Shown piece by piece: positions 1 to 9,263 of a stretch of DNA of 50,865 nucleotides. Position numbers and translations under genes: made by a program. The DNA lies in assembly GCA_022771265.1 (NCBI GenBank), contig JALFCG010000143.1, positions 1-50,865 of the forward strand. Reading direction: 5' to 3'. This DNA comes from Prevotella sp. GTDB taxonomy: Bacteria; Bacteroidota; Bacteroidia; Bacteroidales; Bacteroidaceae. The notes under the pieces were generated by a model. That model did not search any database. It was not told the origin of the DNA and worked only from the letters and a program-made list of their open reading frames with translations. The first letter of the stretch is position 1. Each line of letters begins with the position of its first letter.

Positions 1-966
1 CTCCACAAGAAATGGTCTTACTCCTTCAATGGCAGAACTGATGGCAATGCCGCTCAGTCCGTCATGGTCTTGGTTGAGCAACAATTCCGATGGGTTGCTG
101 ACTTGCCGAAGTCCTGTTTGCTGCATCTCGTAAATACCCAGTTCTGACGTGCTTCCGAACCTGTTCTTAATACTCCTAAGTATTCTGTACATATAATGTT
201 GGTCGCCCTCAAACTGTACGACGGTATCAACGATGTGTTCCAAAATCTTCGGTCCGGCCAATGTTCCTTCCTTGGTGATATGTCCAATGAGTATTACTGG
301 TATGCCGCTTGTCTTGGCAAATTTTAACAGTGAAGACGCACACTCCCTAACTTGTGTCACGCTACCGGGGCTTGTCTCCACCTCATCAGTTGATATAGTC
401 TGTATGGAGTCGATGATGACAATGTCAGGTTTCACCTCTTTAATATGTGTGAAGATGTTGGCAAGGTCGGTCTCGCAAAGTATGTGTACGTTGTCGTTGT
501 CCTCATGTGGTATGCGGTTGGCTCGCATCTTAAGTTGATGTGCGCTTTCCTCACCACTTACGTAAAGCACTTGTTGTGAGTTAAGCCTGAGAATGGTCTG
601 AAGAGTGAGTGTGCTCTTGCCTATTCCTGGCTCTCCTCCGAGAAGGACGATGGAACCCGGCACCAGACCACCTCCGAGTACCCTGTTCAGTTCTTGGTCG
701 TTGAGGTTGATGCGTGGTTCGTCTTTTGAACTGATTTCCCTCAGCAGAAGTGTGCGGCTGCGTTCGTTTCTTAGTCCATGCCCTAGTGCACCTGCCTTTG
801 CAGATACTGCAGCTGCCGCCTGGTTGGCTTTTAGAGAGGAAGTTTCAGCAGCCACTCTTATTTCCTTGAAAGTATTCCATTGTCCGCAGCTTGGACATTT
901 GCCAATCCACTTTGGTGAATCCTGCCCGCAGTTACTGCAAACGTAAGCTATTTTGTCTTTTGCCAT
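1..966 (-). CDS. radA: DNA repair/recombination protein RadA (partial, C-terminus beyond the left edge)
   Basis: RadA/Sms is a cytosolic RecA-like ATPase that helps process recombination intermediates and drives branch migration. The 322 visible residues start with a four-Cys zinc finger (Cys10, Cys13, Cys24, Cys27), then a Walker A motif GEPGIGKST (111-119), a Walker B region VIIDSIQT, and the RadA-specific KNRFG motif followed by STSELGIYEM. The Lon-like C-terminal domain is cut off by the window edge. The ATG at 966 gives the usual N-terminus MAKDKIAYVC. A -7-like box TACTTTTG lies just upstream (987-994 on this strand). The gene is divergent from the lipoprotein gene at 1056. The identification is firm. 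Confidence 0.97.
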   Translation of the reverse strand, partial: MAKDKIAYVCSNCGQDSPKWIGKCPSCGQWNTFKEIRVAAETSSLKANQAAAAVSAKAGALGHGLRNERSRTLLLREISSKDEPRINLNDQELNRVLGGGLVPGSIVLLGGEPGIGKSTLTLQTILRLNSQQVLYVSGEESAHQLKMRANRIPHEDNDNVHILCETDLANIFTHIKEVKPDIVIIDSIQTISTDEVETSPGSVTQVRECASSLLKFAKTSGIPVILIGHITKEGTLAGPKILEHIVDTVVQFEGDQHYMYRILRSIKNRFGSTSELGIYEMQQTGLRQVSNPSELLLNQDHDGLSGIAISSAIEGVRPFLVE

Positions 967-986
967 ATTATTTCGTTTTTTCGCCA

Positions 987-994
987 CAAAAGTA
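987..994 (-). promoter_or_regulatory. Probable -7 box for radA
   Basis: On the minus strand this reads TACTTTTG, matching the Bacteroidetes -7 consensus TAnnTTTG about 20 nt before the radA ATG. No convincing TTTG is seen at the -33 spacing, so support is moderate. Confidence 0.35.
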
Positions 995-1002
995 CCAATT
1001 AT

Positions 1003-1034
1003 TTTCGTAAAAAAGAAATTATTTTGTAAATTTG
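1003..1034 (+). promoter_or_regulatory. Promoter for the lipoprotein/TPR gene pair
   Basis: TTTC at 1003-1006, a 20-bp spacer and TAAATTTG at 1027-1034 match the Bacteroidetes -33/-7 pattern with one mismatch in the -33 box. The predicted start is near 1039, giving a leader of about 17 nt before the ATG at 1056. Confidence 0.5.
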
Positions 1035-1055
1035 CACCCAAAATACTGAATTGTA

Positions 1056-1973
1056 ATGAAGAAACTTGTATATTTGTCAATAATACTCATGTTGGCAGCT
1101 GCTTGCGGACAGTCGTATGAAGAAACAAAACGCATTTCGCGACTTGAACGCCAGCGTCAACTAAAGGCGGATTCAGCTGCCTTGAAAATTGCAGTGATGC
1201 CGACACTTGACTGTCTGCCGCTTCTTGTTGCCCGTCAATATAATCTTTTCGACAGTCTTGGTGCAGATGTGAGGCTGAAATTTTTCTCATCTCAGATTGA
1301 TTGTGACACAGCATTGATGAACAATAGAGTAGAGGGAGCGGTTTCGGATATCGTAAGGGTTGAGAGAATGAAAAAACTCGGCAAAGACCTGTTTTATTCA
1401 ACTTCGACAGACACCTACTGGCTATTGGTGTCAAACCGTAGTTCACGTATTAAGGAATTGAAGCAGTTGGACGACAAGATGATGGCTATGACACGCTTTT
1501 CTGTCACCGACATGATAGGCGATTATGCCGTTGACAGTGCAAAACTTGACCATGAGCGTGTCTTTCGTATTCAAATAAACGACGTGCGTGTACGCCTTCA
1601 GATGCTTCAGAACAATGAGATGGACGCTCTTTGCCTTACAGAGCCTCAAGCGACGGAAGCACTGTCAGGCAAGCACAAGGTACTTCTTGACACCCGAAAG
1701 CTCGACTGGCACATGGGAGTGTTCGCTTTTCGCAATATCATTAGCAATGACAGTTCGAGAACGAAACAGTATGACGTCTTTGTAAAAGCTTACAATATGG
1801 CATGTGACACCATCAACAAATATGGCATTTCTAAATACCGCGATATAATTGCCAGACATTGCCATGTGAAAGCGGTAACTGTTGATTCTGTCAAGAACGT
1901 GAAGTTCAGCCACGTTTCTGAACCGCGTCAGCAGGATATTGAGAGGGCAAAGAAATGGCTGTCGAAAAAATAA
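1056..1973 (+). CDS. Exported lipoprotein, periplasmic substrate-binding protein (SsuA/NMT1-like)
   Basis: The N-terminus is a lipoprotein signal (MKKLVYLSIILMLAAACG, lipobox LAAAC with Cys17), so the mature protein should be membrane-anchored. After a charged linker the fold reads like the binding protein of nitrate/sulfonate/thiamine-precursor ABC importers: a first strand KIAVMPTLDCLPLLVARQYN, then LFDSLGADVRLKFFSS, DTALMNNRVEGAVSDIVR and a C-terminal helical lobe. The family binds small anionic or heterocyclic substrates, but no permease or ATPase gene is next to it, so the substrate is unknown. The downstream TPR gene follows after 22 bp and is probably co-transcribed. The export signal is clear; the family assignment is moderate. 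Confidence 0.7.
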   Translation: MKKLVYLSIILMLAAACGQSYEETKRISRLERQRQLKADSAALKIAVMPTLDCLPLLVARQYNLFDSLGADVRLKFFSSQIDCDTALMNNRVEGAVSDIVRVERMKKLGKDLFYSTSTDTYWLLVSNRSSRIKELKQLDDKMMAMTRFSVTDMIGDYAVDSAKLDHERVFRIQINDVRVRLQMLQNNEMDALCLTEPQATEALSGKHKVLLDTRKLDWHMGVFAFRNIISNDSSRTKQYDVFVKAYNMACDTINKYGISKYRDIIARHCHVKAVTVDSVKNVKFSHVSEPRQQDIERAKKWLSKK

Positions 1974-1995
1974 CCTTATTATAAATATAACAAAT

Positions 1996-4236
1996 ATGAG
2001 GTATATGTCAGATAAAAGAATTACCACAGTCAATCGTTGTCTTGAGTCACTGTCAAAAAACAATATTGACAGCTGTTTTACACGTTTTGAGGAACTTGTA
2101 GCTTCTTCAGGTCTTTTCGGGTTAGACGACAGGTACCAAGCAATCAGGGACGATTACGAAAGAATGGTCAATTATTGGAAGCAGGATATCGTTGACCCTT
2201 GTCTTGACCAGATATGTAGCAGAATCACACGTCGTTTTGCCGACCTCCTTTCCGAATACACTTCTCGTATGCTAAATAATGAAGATGCATGTTATTTGCT
2301 GTCATTGAAGAACACTTCAGAACGTAAGGGTGACTCTTGGGATTGGAATGACATCCGTCAAAAGTTGGAGTCGTACGTTGTTGACTCTGCTTTTGCCAAC
2401 CTTAACATAAACGATGGTGACAAAGAACGTTATGAGCAAATCGTTGATGACCATTATGAATATTCCAAGCGACTGTTTTACCATCTTGTCACTTCAGGTC
2501 TTATCACCAAAAGTGAAGCCGACGAGATAATCGGTGTTCTTTCCTCTCCCACAATTGACAGTAGTGACCAGCAAATAATAGTTTCGGCATTGACCATGTC
2601 AGGTAGCCGCGCCTTCGACATCAACAAATTCCGAATAATGGCTGAAGCGTGTAGGAAAGCAACTGACATGCGCGTTCGCCAAAGAGCTTTAGTAGGTTTT
2701 GCACTTACTATGGGTCATGGTATGGCAAGATTATTCCCTGAACAGCAAGACATATTAAATGAGGTAATGTCTGATGAGTCAATCTCCAACCAATTGCTTG
2801 AGCTGCAGATGCAGCTCGTTCTATGCGTCAAGGCTATCGACGATGCAGAAGTCATAAACAAGGAGATAATACCGGGAATTGTAAGCAATTCAAGATACAG
2901 GTTCAAGGACGGGAGATTGATGGAGGATGAAGAGGACGGCATCGACGACATAATTGGCAACAACAACGAAGAACATAGGGCTGAGGAAGTGGAGCGTCTG
3001 GTGGACAAGATGAAGGAAATACAGAAATCCGGTTCCGATGTCTTATTCTCCAATTTTTCCCATATGAAGCGTTTCCCGTTCTTTGACGAGATGTTCAACT
3101 GGTTCTTGCCTTTCAACAGTTCGATAAAGTTTGTAAGAAACATGTCGTGTCCGTATGAAGATTTGGATATCTTCAACAAGATGTTCTTCTATAACGGTTA
3201 CTGCGACATTGACAAGTATTCGTTTGCCATTTCATTGGATTACATTTACAAAAAACTGCCAAAAGAATTTTTGGAGATGGTAAAGAGTGCGCACGATCCC
3301 GGTATGGACCTTCCGGAAGAGACACCAACGCTTTATCGTCGAAGTTATCTCCAGACGTTGTTCCGTTTCTTTAATATGTTCAAGTGGAAAAACGGATTTT
3401 TCAATCCGTTTGAAATTAATAGGGATATTGGTCATGATGATATTTTTTTCACGCCCGTTTACGTCTTTTTCAACAACCCCTTGTTGATTACTACCAAATG
3501 GTACACGGAGGGCATGCCCCGTATTGTTCTATTCCTGTCACGCAATGTCTCTTCGATGTTGCGCCTTCACAGCGATCATATTAGCTTTGCGATGGTGGAT
3601 AATTATGAAGGTAATATGGCGTTTGCAAAATATTTGATTAATGTAAGGCACAGGATGATTACGGCTTCAAAATGTCTTAAGCGTGCCCTGATGTTTAATC
3701 CCGATTCGAAGGTCGCAAAAAAGATGATTGCTAATTGTTTAATGGATGATTATCCGAAAGAAGCATGTTCTTACTTCTTTGAACTCCTTGAAGCTAATCC
3801 GGATGATGACTCGATAAGATACAAAGCGGCTTACAGCGCGTTTTTGGCCGATGAGTATGAGAAGTCAAAGTCGTTATTGCACAAACTCCACTATGACTAT
3901 CCCGATGACGACAAGGTCAATTTACTGTGGGGAACAGTGCTGCTCATTTACGACGATTACGGGAAAGCCTTCGCAGCTCTTGACAGTATTGGCAGTTATG
4001 AAGGTCTTGATTACGACTTCCATTTTGCATACATTGTGGCTTGCTGGATTAGTCGCAAGAGAGTCTCTGAAGTATCGTCGTGTTTAAAGCAGAAAAAAAT
4101 TGATCCTAAGGTATTTTTGGACAATTACACTCAGTATGGACTAATAAAATTTTTAGCTCAAAAGCTAAAGGAAAATGGGATTTCTCAAATCCAGCTTATG
4201 CTGATGTATGATTGGTTAAAGGAAGGGGGCGAGTAG
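1996..4236 (+). CDS. Large cytosolic tetratricopeptide-repeat protein of unknown function
   Basis: A 746-residue protein without a signal peptide. The start is placed at the ATG at 1996 (or 2005); an upstream in-frame non-ATG codon would overlap the previous gene. The first two thirds are helical and rich in acidic and aromatic residues, with no domain I recognise. The last third shows TPR-like helix pairs, for example ASKCLKRALMFNPDSKVAKK, YFFELLEANPDDDSIRYK and KSLLHKLHYDYPDDDKVNLL. TPR regions bind other proteins, so a scaffold role is likely but not shown. It follows the lipoprotein gene by 22 bp. Its 3' end overlaps the convergent PLD gene by 21 bp. Confidence 0.75.
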   Translation: MRYMSDKRITTVNRCLESLSKNNIDSCFTRFEELVASSGLFGLDDRYQAIRDDYERMVNYWKQDIVDPCLDQICSRITRRFADLLSEYTSRMLNNEDACYLLSLKNTSERKGDSWDWNDIRQKLESYVVDSAFANLNINDGDKERYEQIVDDHYEYSKRLFYHLVTSGLITKSEADEIIGVLSSPTIDSSDQQIIVSALTMSGSRAFDINKFRIMAEACRKATDMRVRQRALVGFALTMGHGMARLFPEQQDILNEVMSDESISNQLLELQMQLVLCVKAIDDAEVINKEIIPGIVSNSRYRFKDGRLMEDEEDGIDDIIGNNNEEHRAEEVERLVDKMKEIQKSGSDVLFSNFSHMKRFPFFDEMFNWFLPFNSSIKFVRNMSCPYEDLDIFNKMFFYNGYCDIDKYSFAISLDYIYKKLPKEFLEMVKSAHDPGMDLPEETPTLYRRSYLQTLFRFFNMFKWKNGFFNPFEINRDIGHDDIFFTPVYVFFNNPLLITTKWYTEGMPRIVLFLSRNVSSMLRLHSDHISFAMVDNYEGNMAFAKYLINVRHRMITASKCLKRALMFNPDSKVAKKMIANCLMDDYPKEACSYFFELLEANPDDDSIRYKAAYSAFLADEYEKSKSLLHKLHYDYPDDDKVNLLWGTVLLIYDDYGKAFAALDSIGSYEGLDYDFHFAYIVACWISRKRVSEVSSCLKQKKIDPKVFLDNYTQYGLIKFLAQKLKENGISQIQLMLMYDWLKEGGE

Positions 4237-5475
4237 GTGAGCAAACCATCCTACAAACTTTTTCCAAGGTGTTCGCATCTCATCCCAAAGGGTCTCTGTA
4301 AGAAAGAGACTCTTTTTTTTGTCTTTTTCAAACATACGGTCCAATTCTGCTGTTGTGCAACTGTCGAGTATGACAGCATTCTCCTCGTAGTCCCACCTGA
4401 GACTCCTTGCATTAAGGTTGGCGCTTCCAACGGTACAGAACTGTCCGTCAACCATAATTATTTTTGTGTGGTGGAATCCTGGTTGGTAAACCCAGATGTT
4501 TGCCCCGTGCTTCATCAGCTTGTGAGCGTTGTAGAACACGCAGTCCGGTGTCAGCGGGATGTCGCTGTGTTGTGAAATCATTATTTCTACCTTCACCCCC
4601 TTGTCTATAGCCTTTCTCAGTGCCTTTTTCAGTTTTTTGTTGAGGGTGAGATAAGGATTGACAAGTTTTATGGAGTCTTTGGCAGAGTTGATTGCCTCGA
4701 TGTAGAATGTGCGGATGATATCGGCGGTTTTCCTTGGCTCACGGTTTATTATGCCAATGTTTTTCTTTCCTTTGGTGGCTGTGGTGTCAGGTTTCAGCCC
4801 CTCGACAGTTTTCGGTTGGCTGAAATATTCATTGCCTCCGATGCTGTCCTTTGTCACTTTGTTCCACATCCGAAGAAAAATGTGTTGCAGTTCGTCAACT
4901 GCACTTCCTTCTATGCGGCAGTGCATGTCACGCCATTCTCCTACTTGTTCTGTTCCGTTGATGTAGTAGTCGGCAACGTTCATTCCCCCCGTGTAGCCTA
5001 TTGAGCCGTCGATGACAACAATTTTTCTATGGTCGCGGCTAAAGACGTGGTTAATCCATGGGAAGCGAATAGGGTCGAATTCATATATTTCCACTCCAGC
5101 CTCTCTTAAAGGTACAAGGTGTTTCTTTTTTAAGGGACGGTTGTTTGAGTCGTTGCCAAAGCCGTCGAACAGTGCCCTGACCTTAACACCTTCCTTTACT
5201 TTCGTCTTAAGAAGTTCAAATAGCGCCGAGGCTATTGAGTCGTTGCGGAAGTTGAAATATTCAAGATGTATATGGTGACGTGCTTGTCTTATTGCCTCAA
5301 ACATGTCGTTGAACTTCTCCTGACCGTTCATCAGTAGCGTCACAGAGTTGTCGTTAGTGAACCTGATATCCTTCTGTTCGAGCACGTGGCGTAAGGTCGA
5401 GTCGCTACGCTGTTCGCCGTATACAAAAGTAACGGCGAACAGCATGCAACAAGTCACGATAATGTTGCGTGTCAT
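4216..5475 (-). CDS. Exported phospholipase D / cardiolipin synthase-like protein
   Basis: The 419-residue protein has two complete HKD motifs of the PLD superfamily: HRKIVVID (His149, Lys151, Asp156), followed by GSIGYTGGMN, and HTKIIMVD near residue 333, followed by GSANLNARS. This layout fits cardiolipin synthase-type enzymes, which transfer phosphatidyl groups between phospholipids. Instead of the two membrane helices of classical Cls it begins with a signal-peptide-like segment (MTRNIIVTCCMLFAVTFVYG), so it probably works in the periplasm or at the outer face of a membrane. The ATG at 5475 directly follows the stop of the AraC-type regulator gene (TAAATG), implying translational coupling in the kdsA-kdsD operon. 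The exact substrate is not known. Confidence 0.85.
   Translation of the reverse strand: MTRNIIVTCCMLFAVTFVYGEQRSDSTLRHVLEQKDIRFTNDNSVTLLMNGQEKFNDMFEAIRQARHHIHLEYFNFRNDSIASALFELLKTKVKEGVKVRALFDGFGNDSNNRPLKKKHLVPLREAGVEIYEFDPIRFPWINHVFSRDHRKIVVIDGSIGYTGGMNVADYYINGTEQVGEWRDMHCRIEGSAVDELQHIFLRMWNKVTKDSIGGNEYFSQPKTVEGLKPDTTATKGKKNIGIINREPRKTADIIRTFYIEAINSAKDSIKLVNPYLTLNKKLKKALRKAIDKGVKVEIMISQHSDIPLTPDCVFYNAHKLMKHGANIWVYQPGFHHTKIIMVDGQFCTVGSANLNARSLRWDYEENAVILDSCTTAELDRMFEKDKKKSLFLTETLWDEMRTPWKKFVGWFAHLLAPFL
4292..4320 (+). terminator. Rho-independent terminator of the TPR gene, inside the convergent PLD gene
   Basis: GTCTCT (4292-4297), a 7-nt loop and AGAGAC (4305-4310) form a stem followed by TC and eight T. 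It lies 55-84 nt after the TPR stop codon and inside the last coding part of the minus-strand PLD gene, where it encodes a KKKSLFLTETL stretch. Confidence 0.7.
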
Positions 5476-8400
5476 TTATTTCCTGTGTAATAATCTGTAT
5501 TCAAGTGGCGACATGCCGTATTTTTCCTTGAAAATGTTTATGAAGTTCTCAGCAGTAACGAAACCGACATTAACGGCAAGTTCGCTGAGGTTGATGTTGG
5601 TACGGGCGAGTAGGGTGCATGCGTGTTTCAGCCTTAGTTCGCGCACTAGTTCTGCGGGCGTCTTCTGTGTTACGGCCCTCACCTTGTGGTAGAACGGCAC
5701 TCTTCCCATTCCCATGGCAGATGCCATCTCTTCAAGGTTAATATGTCCGCGGCTCATGTTTTGCAGGACGTATTGCTCGATGTTTCTCACGAGCTGTTTG
5801 TCCATGGAGTCGGCCATGGCATAGTCGCCGCCTATAGTTTCGCCACTTTCGTAGAGGCTTAACTGGGTGTTCACCCATTTCTGTTTTTCCCTTTGTTGCT
5901 CTTCCTCCTTTTTCTTCTTCTCCTCAGCTTTCCGTGCCTCTTCCATAGCAATGCTTGTCGCGTCTTCCGAGAGGTCGTCGTAATCCACAGTTGCCGTGGT
6001 CATACTTGAACTGTATGCCTCGAGGCGTCGTGTCTCGACACCTTCTATCACGTCGCAGAGTCCTTCTGCAGGTGAGAGTCCAAGGAGGCGGTTGAATCGA
6101 GTTGCTGCCTCGTGGAGGTTGAATGGTTTCGACAGATAGTCGTCGGCGGAAACTGTAATGTTCCTGTTCGACATTTCGGCTTCTGTCAACACTCCGTCTG
6201 TCATCAACACGAAGTTAATTCTGTGATGAATGGCATCGGTCTTTATCTTGTTGCACAGTTCACTGCCTGTCATACCAGGCATCTCCTCCTTGGCGACAAC
6301 GATGTTCGGATGCAGCACCTCGAGGTCGTTGAATGCGTGTTCTGTACTGTCGTAGGTGTATATGTTGTAGATGTCTCCGAGCCGTTGTTTCATAAAGTCG
6401 AGGAAATTCTTGTTCGTATCCACTATAACTATGGTGTATTGTAGAGTGACAAGTCCCTTACGGCGGGAGTGCCCCATGTCGGCAGTCAGTTCGTCGCTTA
6501 TGTTTTCAAGAAGGTTGACTTCTCCCTTGTCGTTAAGTTGCAGGCGGTCGTTAGCTACTGCAACAGCCTTTGATTCTGGATTGTCGAGGTACATCTGCAT
6601 CTCTGAGATCCTTGTAATTATCTGCAACATTTGCGAGTGAAGCGAGTTGACCTGTTCTTTCGTTTCCACATTCTCTGCCTTTTCCGATATTGCTCCGATG
6701 ATTGTAGCCATGCGGGCCATTGGTTGCCGCAGGTCGTCGCTTGCCAGTTTTACCTCGTTCCTTTGTCTGGTGAGTTCGTTCAACACCTCTTTTTTCTTGT
6801 TCCAGAGATATTTTATTTGTTTCGACACTGTTCTCCAGATGAAAATGATGAATATGACGATTACCACGTAGGCAATTATCATCCACCACGACTGCCACCA
6901 TGGTCTTTCGATGACGATGTCCAACTTTCGCTCCTGCTTGCTCACAGCGCCATCGGCGCTGATAGCTTTCACGTGAAGAGTGTATGTCCCGCTTGGCAGG
7001 TTGCGGAATGTAACGCCGTGGGTGAGTGCGTCTCCGTTTTTCCAGTCGTCGTCGCGCCCTTCCATCCAGTATTTGAACTGTAGTCTTTCGCTTTGGTTGT
7101 AGTTTCCTCCAGCGAATTTTATAGTAAACGTGTTTTGTTTGTTGCTCAAACGGATTTTGCTGCTTTCGTTCAATGCCTGAGGCAGTGGTACATATCCGTT
7201 GTACTCATGTCCTGTCTGTATCTCCGTTTCGCCAATGAACAGCTGTGTGAGTATAACTCTTGGCAAGGTGCTGACGTTCGCTTTTTCACGTTTCCTTATC
7301 CAGTTGACCCCAAATAGTCCTCCAAGAAGTACGTTGCCGTCTTTCTTTGTGAGTATGGCACCCATGTTGAACTCGTTGCTCAGTAGTCCGTCGCTGATGT
7401 CGTAGTTGTAGAGACCGTATGTGAACTGTTTCTCCCTGTCGGAGCGTTGTACCACCACTCTTGACACGCCGTTGCTTGTGGTAATCCACATGTTTTGGTT
7501 CTTGTCTTCGGTGATGCCGCAGATGCAGTTGTTGCATAGTCCCTCGTTTTCGGTGATGTAGTTAAGACTGTCGTTGCTGAGGTTCAACACGTTCACACCT
7601 TCACGCGTACCAACCCAGATGAGTCCTCGGGAGTCCTGTGTCACGGTGGTTATGTAGTCGTTGGTGAATGTCTTTAGATTGGTTGAGTTACCTGTCAGCA
7701 GTGTCTTTTCCGTTGTCGAGAGGTTGAGTATCATGAGCCCCTCATTGGTACCCACGAGGAGGTTGTTGTTCTTTCCGTAGTGAAGCGATGTGACATTGTT
7801 GGTGGATAGCTTGCCGTTCTCCCTGGTATAAGTTGAGAAGGTGTTCATACGGGGATTGTAAACCTGCAAGCCGCCGTTGGTAGCTATCCAAAGACTTCCG
7901 GTCTTGTCGGTGCATAAGGCATTGATGTGGTCGTCGATGATGGTGCGTCCACTGTCACGTGCGGTGGAGTAGATCCTCGCTTGACCATTGTTGATTCTTG
8001 TCAGTCCGTTTTGGCTTGAACCGACCCAAAGGCTTCCGTCTGGAGTTGTGGCAAGCGTGCTTACTTTCTTGCTTGCAAGTATTCCTTCATAATCGAGAAG
8101 TCCCTTGTTGCTTGTTCCTAACCATACCTTTCCATTGGAGTCTTGGGTCATGGCGGTGATGTCTCCATAGAAGCCTGACTCAAACTTGTAGATGTCGCTG
8201 CCGTAGTATGCGACACCGGCTTTCTCCGTACCTACCCATAGCAGGTCAGTGTCGTCAACATATACGCTGAGTATTCCGTTGATGTCTTCTGTATATGTAT
8301 TATCGTTGGCGTTTTTTGGAGTCACATGTTCCATCTCATGGCTGTTCACATTGATACGTATCAGTCCCGCACGGTCGGTACCGACCCAGATGTTGCCTTT

Positions 8401-9249
8401 CTTGTCGCCTGCCATGCCGGTGACGCTGCTGTCAATGGCAGTACCTGTCATTCCAATCTTGTCGCCAATGGTAGTGTCCCACTTGTTGGCTTTCTTGTCG
8501 TAAACCATCAGCGTTCCCTGTCCGTACAGCCAAATGTTGTCCACCTGGTCTGCGAAGGCTTTCAACGACGACGACTTTCTCAATCCTTTCTCGGCTATCT
8601 CACGTGTCGTCCATACTGTAGTCTGCTGGTTGTCGATGTTGCAGCAAACTATTCTTCCGTCGTCATACACGATGAGTGCGCCGTCCCTGCATTCGCTTAT
8701 CGAACTAATGTTACCCTGCGGCACGCCTTTTACGTCTTCAGTGTAGCCGAACTCATAGAGGAGTTGTTGCTGGGTATTGTATGCGATAACACCCTTTTTG
8801 GGTATGTATGTCCACACATTTTTCTTGCTGTCGAAGAATACGATTTGCGGCATGTCCTTTATTCCCATTTGTGCATACACCTGTTTCATCTCCCTTCCGA
8901 AGGTTTCTGTCTGCGGGTTGTAGATGCAGAGGCCGGAAGCTGTGTTTATCCAGATGTTGCCGTCAATGGCCTCTTGCAGGTTCTTGATGTAGCTGTCGGG
9001 AAGTGACGAACCGTCGAGGGAGTTACACTGGAAGTTCTTGAACGTGTAGCCGTCGTACCTGTATAGTCCGGCAGGAGTGCCAAACCATACGAATCCCTTT
9101 GAATCCTTTAATATGCAGTTAATCTGACTGCTGTTAAGTCCGACACGTGCATTGAGGGTCTTAAACAGGTATATTGCGGTTGCAGCCACGGGCAGTGCGA
9201 ACAGCACAACCAAAATCAGTCTTCGAAGTGTTTTTGAGAATGTAGTCAT
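5476..9249 (-). CDS. Hybrid two-component-like regulator: propeller sensor, degenerate kinase and receiver, AraC DNA-binding domain
   Basis: The ATG at 9249 is preferred over an upstream TTG and gives 1257 residues: a signal anchor (about 9-30), two-component propeller repeats (about 35-690, with repeated GxxxGL..Y and DSxGxxWVGT-like motifs), a Y_Y_Y domain, one transmembrane helix (785-804), a short helical dimerisation segment, a receiver-like domain (about 935-1050) and an AraC-type HTH (about 1155-1257). Key catalytic parts are missing. The phospho-accepting His box reads SDDLRQPM with Asp838 at the His position, no ATP-binding domain follows, and the receiver has Lys987 (AKEEMPG) where the phosphorylated Asp should be. 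It is probably a phosphorylation-independent membrane regulator. It sits between kdsD and the PLD gene, so cell-envelope genes are plausible targets; this is inference. Confidence 0.85.
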   Translation of the reverse strand: MTTFSKTLRRLILVVLFALPVAATAIYLFKTLNARVGLNSSQINCILKDSKGFVWFGTPAGLYRYDGYTFKNFQCNSLDGSSLPDSYIKNLQEAIDGNIWINTASGLCIYNPQTETFGREMKQVYAQMGIKDMPQIVFFDSKKNVWTYIPKKGVIAYNTQQQLLYEFGYTEDVKGVPQGNISSISECRDGALIVYDDGRIVCCNIDNQQTTVWTTREIAEKGLRKSSSLKAFADQVDNIWLYGQGTLMVYDKKANKWDTTIGDKIGMTGTAIDSSVTGMAGDKKGNIWVGTDRAGLIRINVNSHEMEHVTPKNANDNTYTEDINGILSVYVDDTDLLWVGTEKAGVAYYGSDIYKFESGFYGDITAMTQDSNGKVWLGTSNKGLLDYEGILASKKVSTLATTPDGSLWVGSSQNGLTRINNGQARIYSTARDSGRTIIDDHINALCTDKTGSLWIATNGGLQVYNPRMNTFSTYTRENGKLSTNNVTSLHYGKNNNLLVGTNEGLMILNLSTTEKTLLTGNSTNLKTFTNDYITTVTQDSRGLIWVGTREGVNVLNLSNDSLNYITENEGLCNNCICGITEDKNQNMWITTSNGVSRVVVQRSDREKQFTYGLYNYDISDGLLSNEFNMGAILTKKDGNVLLGGLFGVNWIRKREKANVSTLPRVILTQLFIGETEIQTGHEYNGYVPLPQALNESSKIRLSNKQNTFTIKFAGGNYNQSERLQFKYWMEGRDDDWKNGDALTHGVTFRNLPSGTYTLHVKAISADGAVSKQERKLDIVIERPWWQSWWMIIAYVVIVIFIIFIWRTVSKQIKYLWNKKKEVLNELTRQRNEVKLASDDLRQPMARMATIIGAISEKAENVETKEQVNSLHSQMLQIITRISEMQMYLDNPESKAVAVANDRLQLNDKGEVNLLENISDELTADMGHSRRKGLVTLQYTIVIVDTNKNFLDFMKQRLGDIYNIYTYDSTEHAFNDLEVLHPNIVVAKEEMPGMTGSELCNKIKTDAIHHRINFVLMTDGVLTEAEMSNRNITVSADDYLSKPFNLHEAATRFNRLLGLSPAEGLCDVIEGVETRRLEAYSSSMTTATVDYDDLSEDATSIAMEEARKAEEKKKKEEEQQREKQKWVNTQLSLYESGETIGGDYAMADSMDKQLVRNIEQYVLQNMSRGHINLEEMASAMGMGRVPFYHKVRAVTQKTPAELVRELRLKHACTLLARTNINLSELAVNVGFVTAENFINIFKEKYGMSPLEYRLLHRK

Positions 9250-9263
9250 CGTGTAGGGTTTGT

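Noticed and set aside
8326..9006. 226-residue plus-strand frame
   Set aside because: It is fully antisense to the propeller domain of the AraC-type regulator and has no promoter or recognisable protein pattern.
5476..9249. Classifying the regulator as a pseudogene
   Set aside because: The frame is open over 1257 residues, and sensor, membrane and DNA-binding parts look intact; only phosphotransfer parts are lost.
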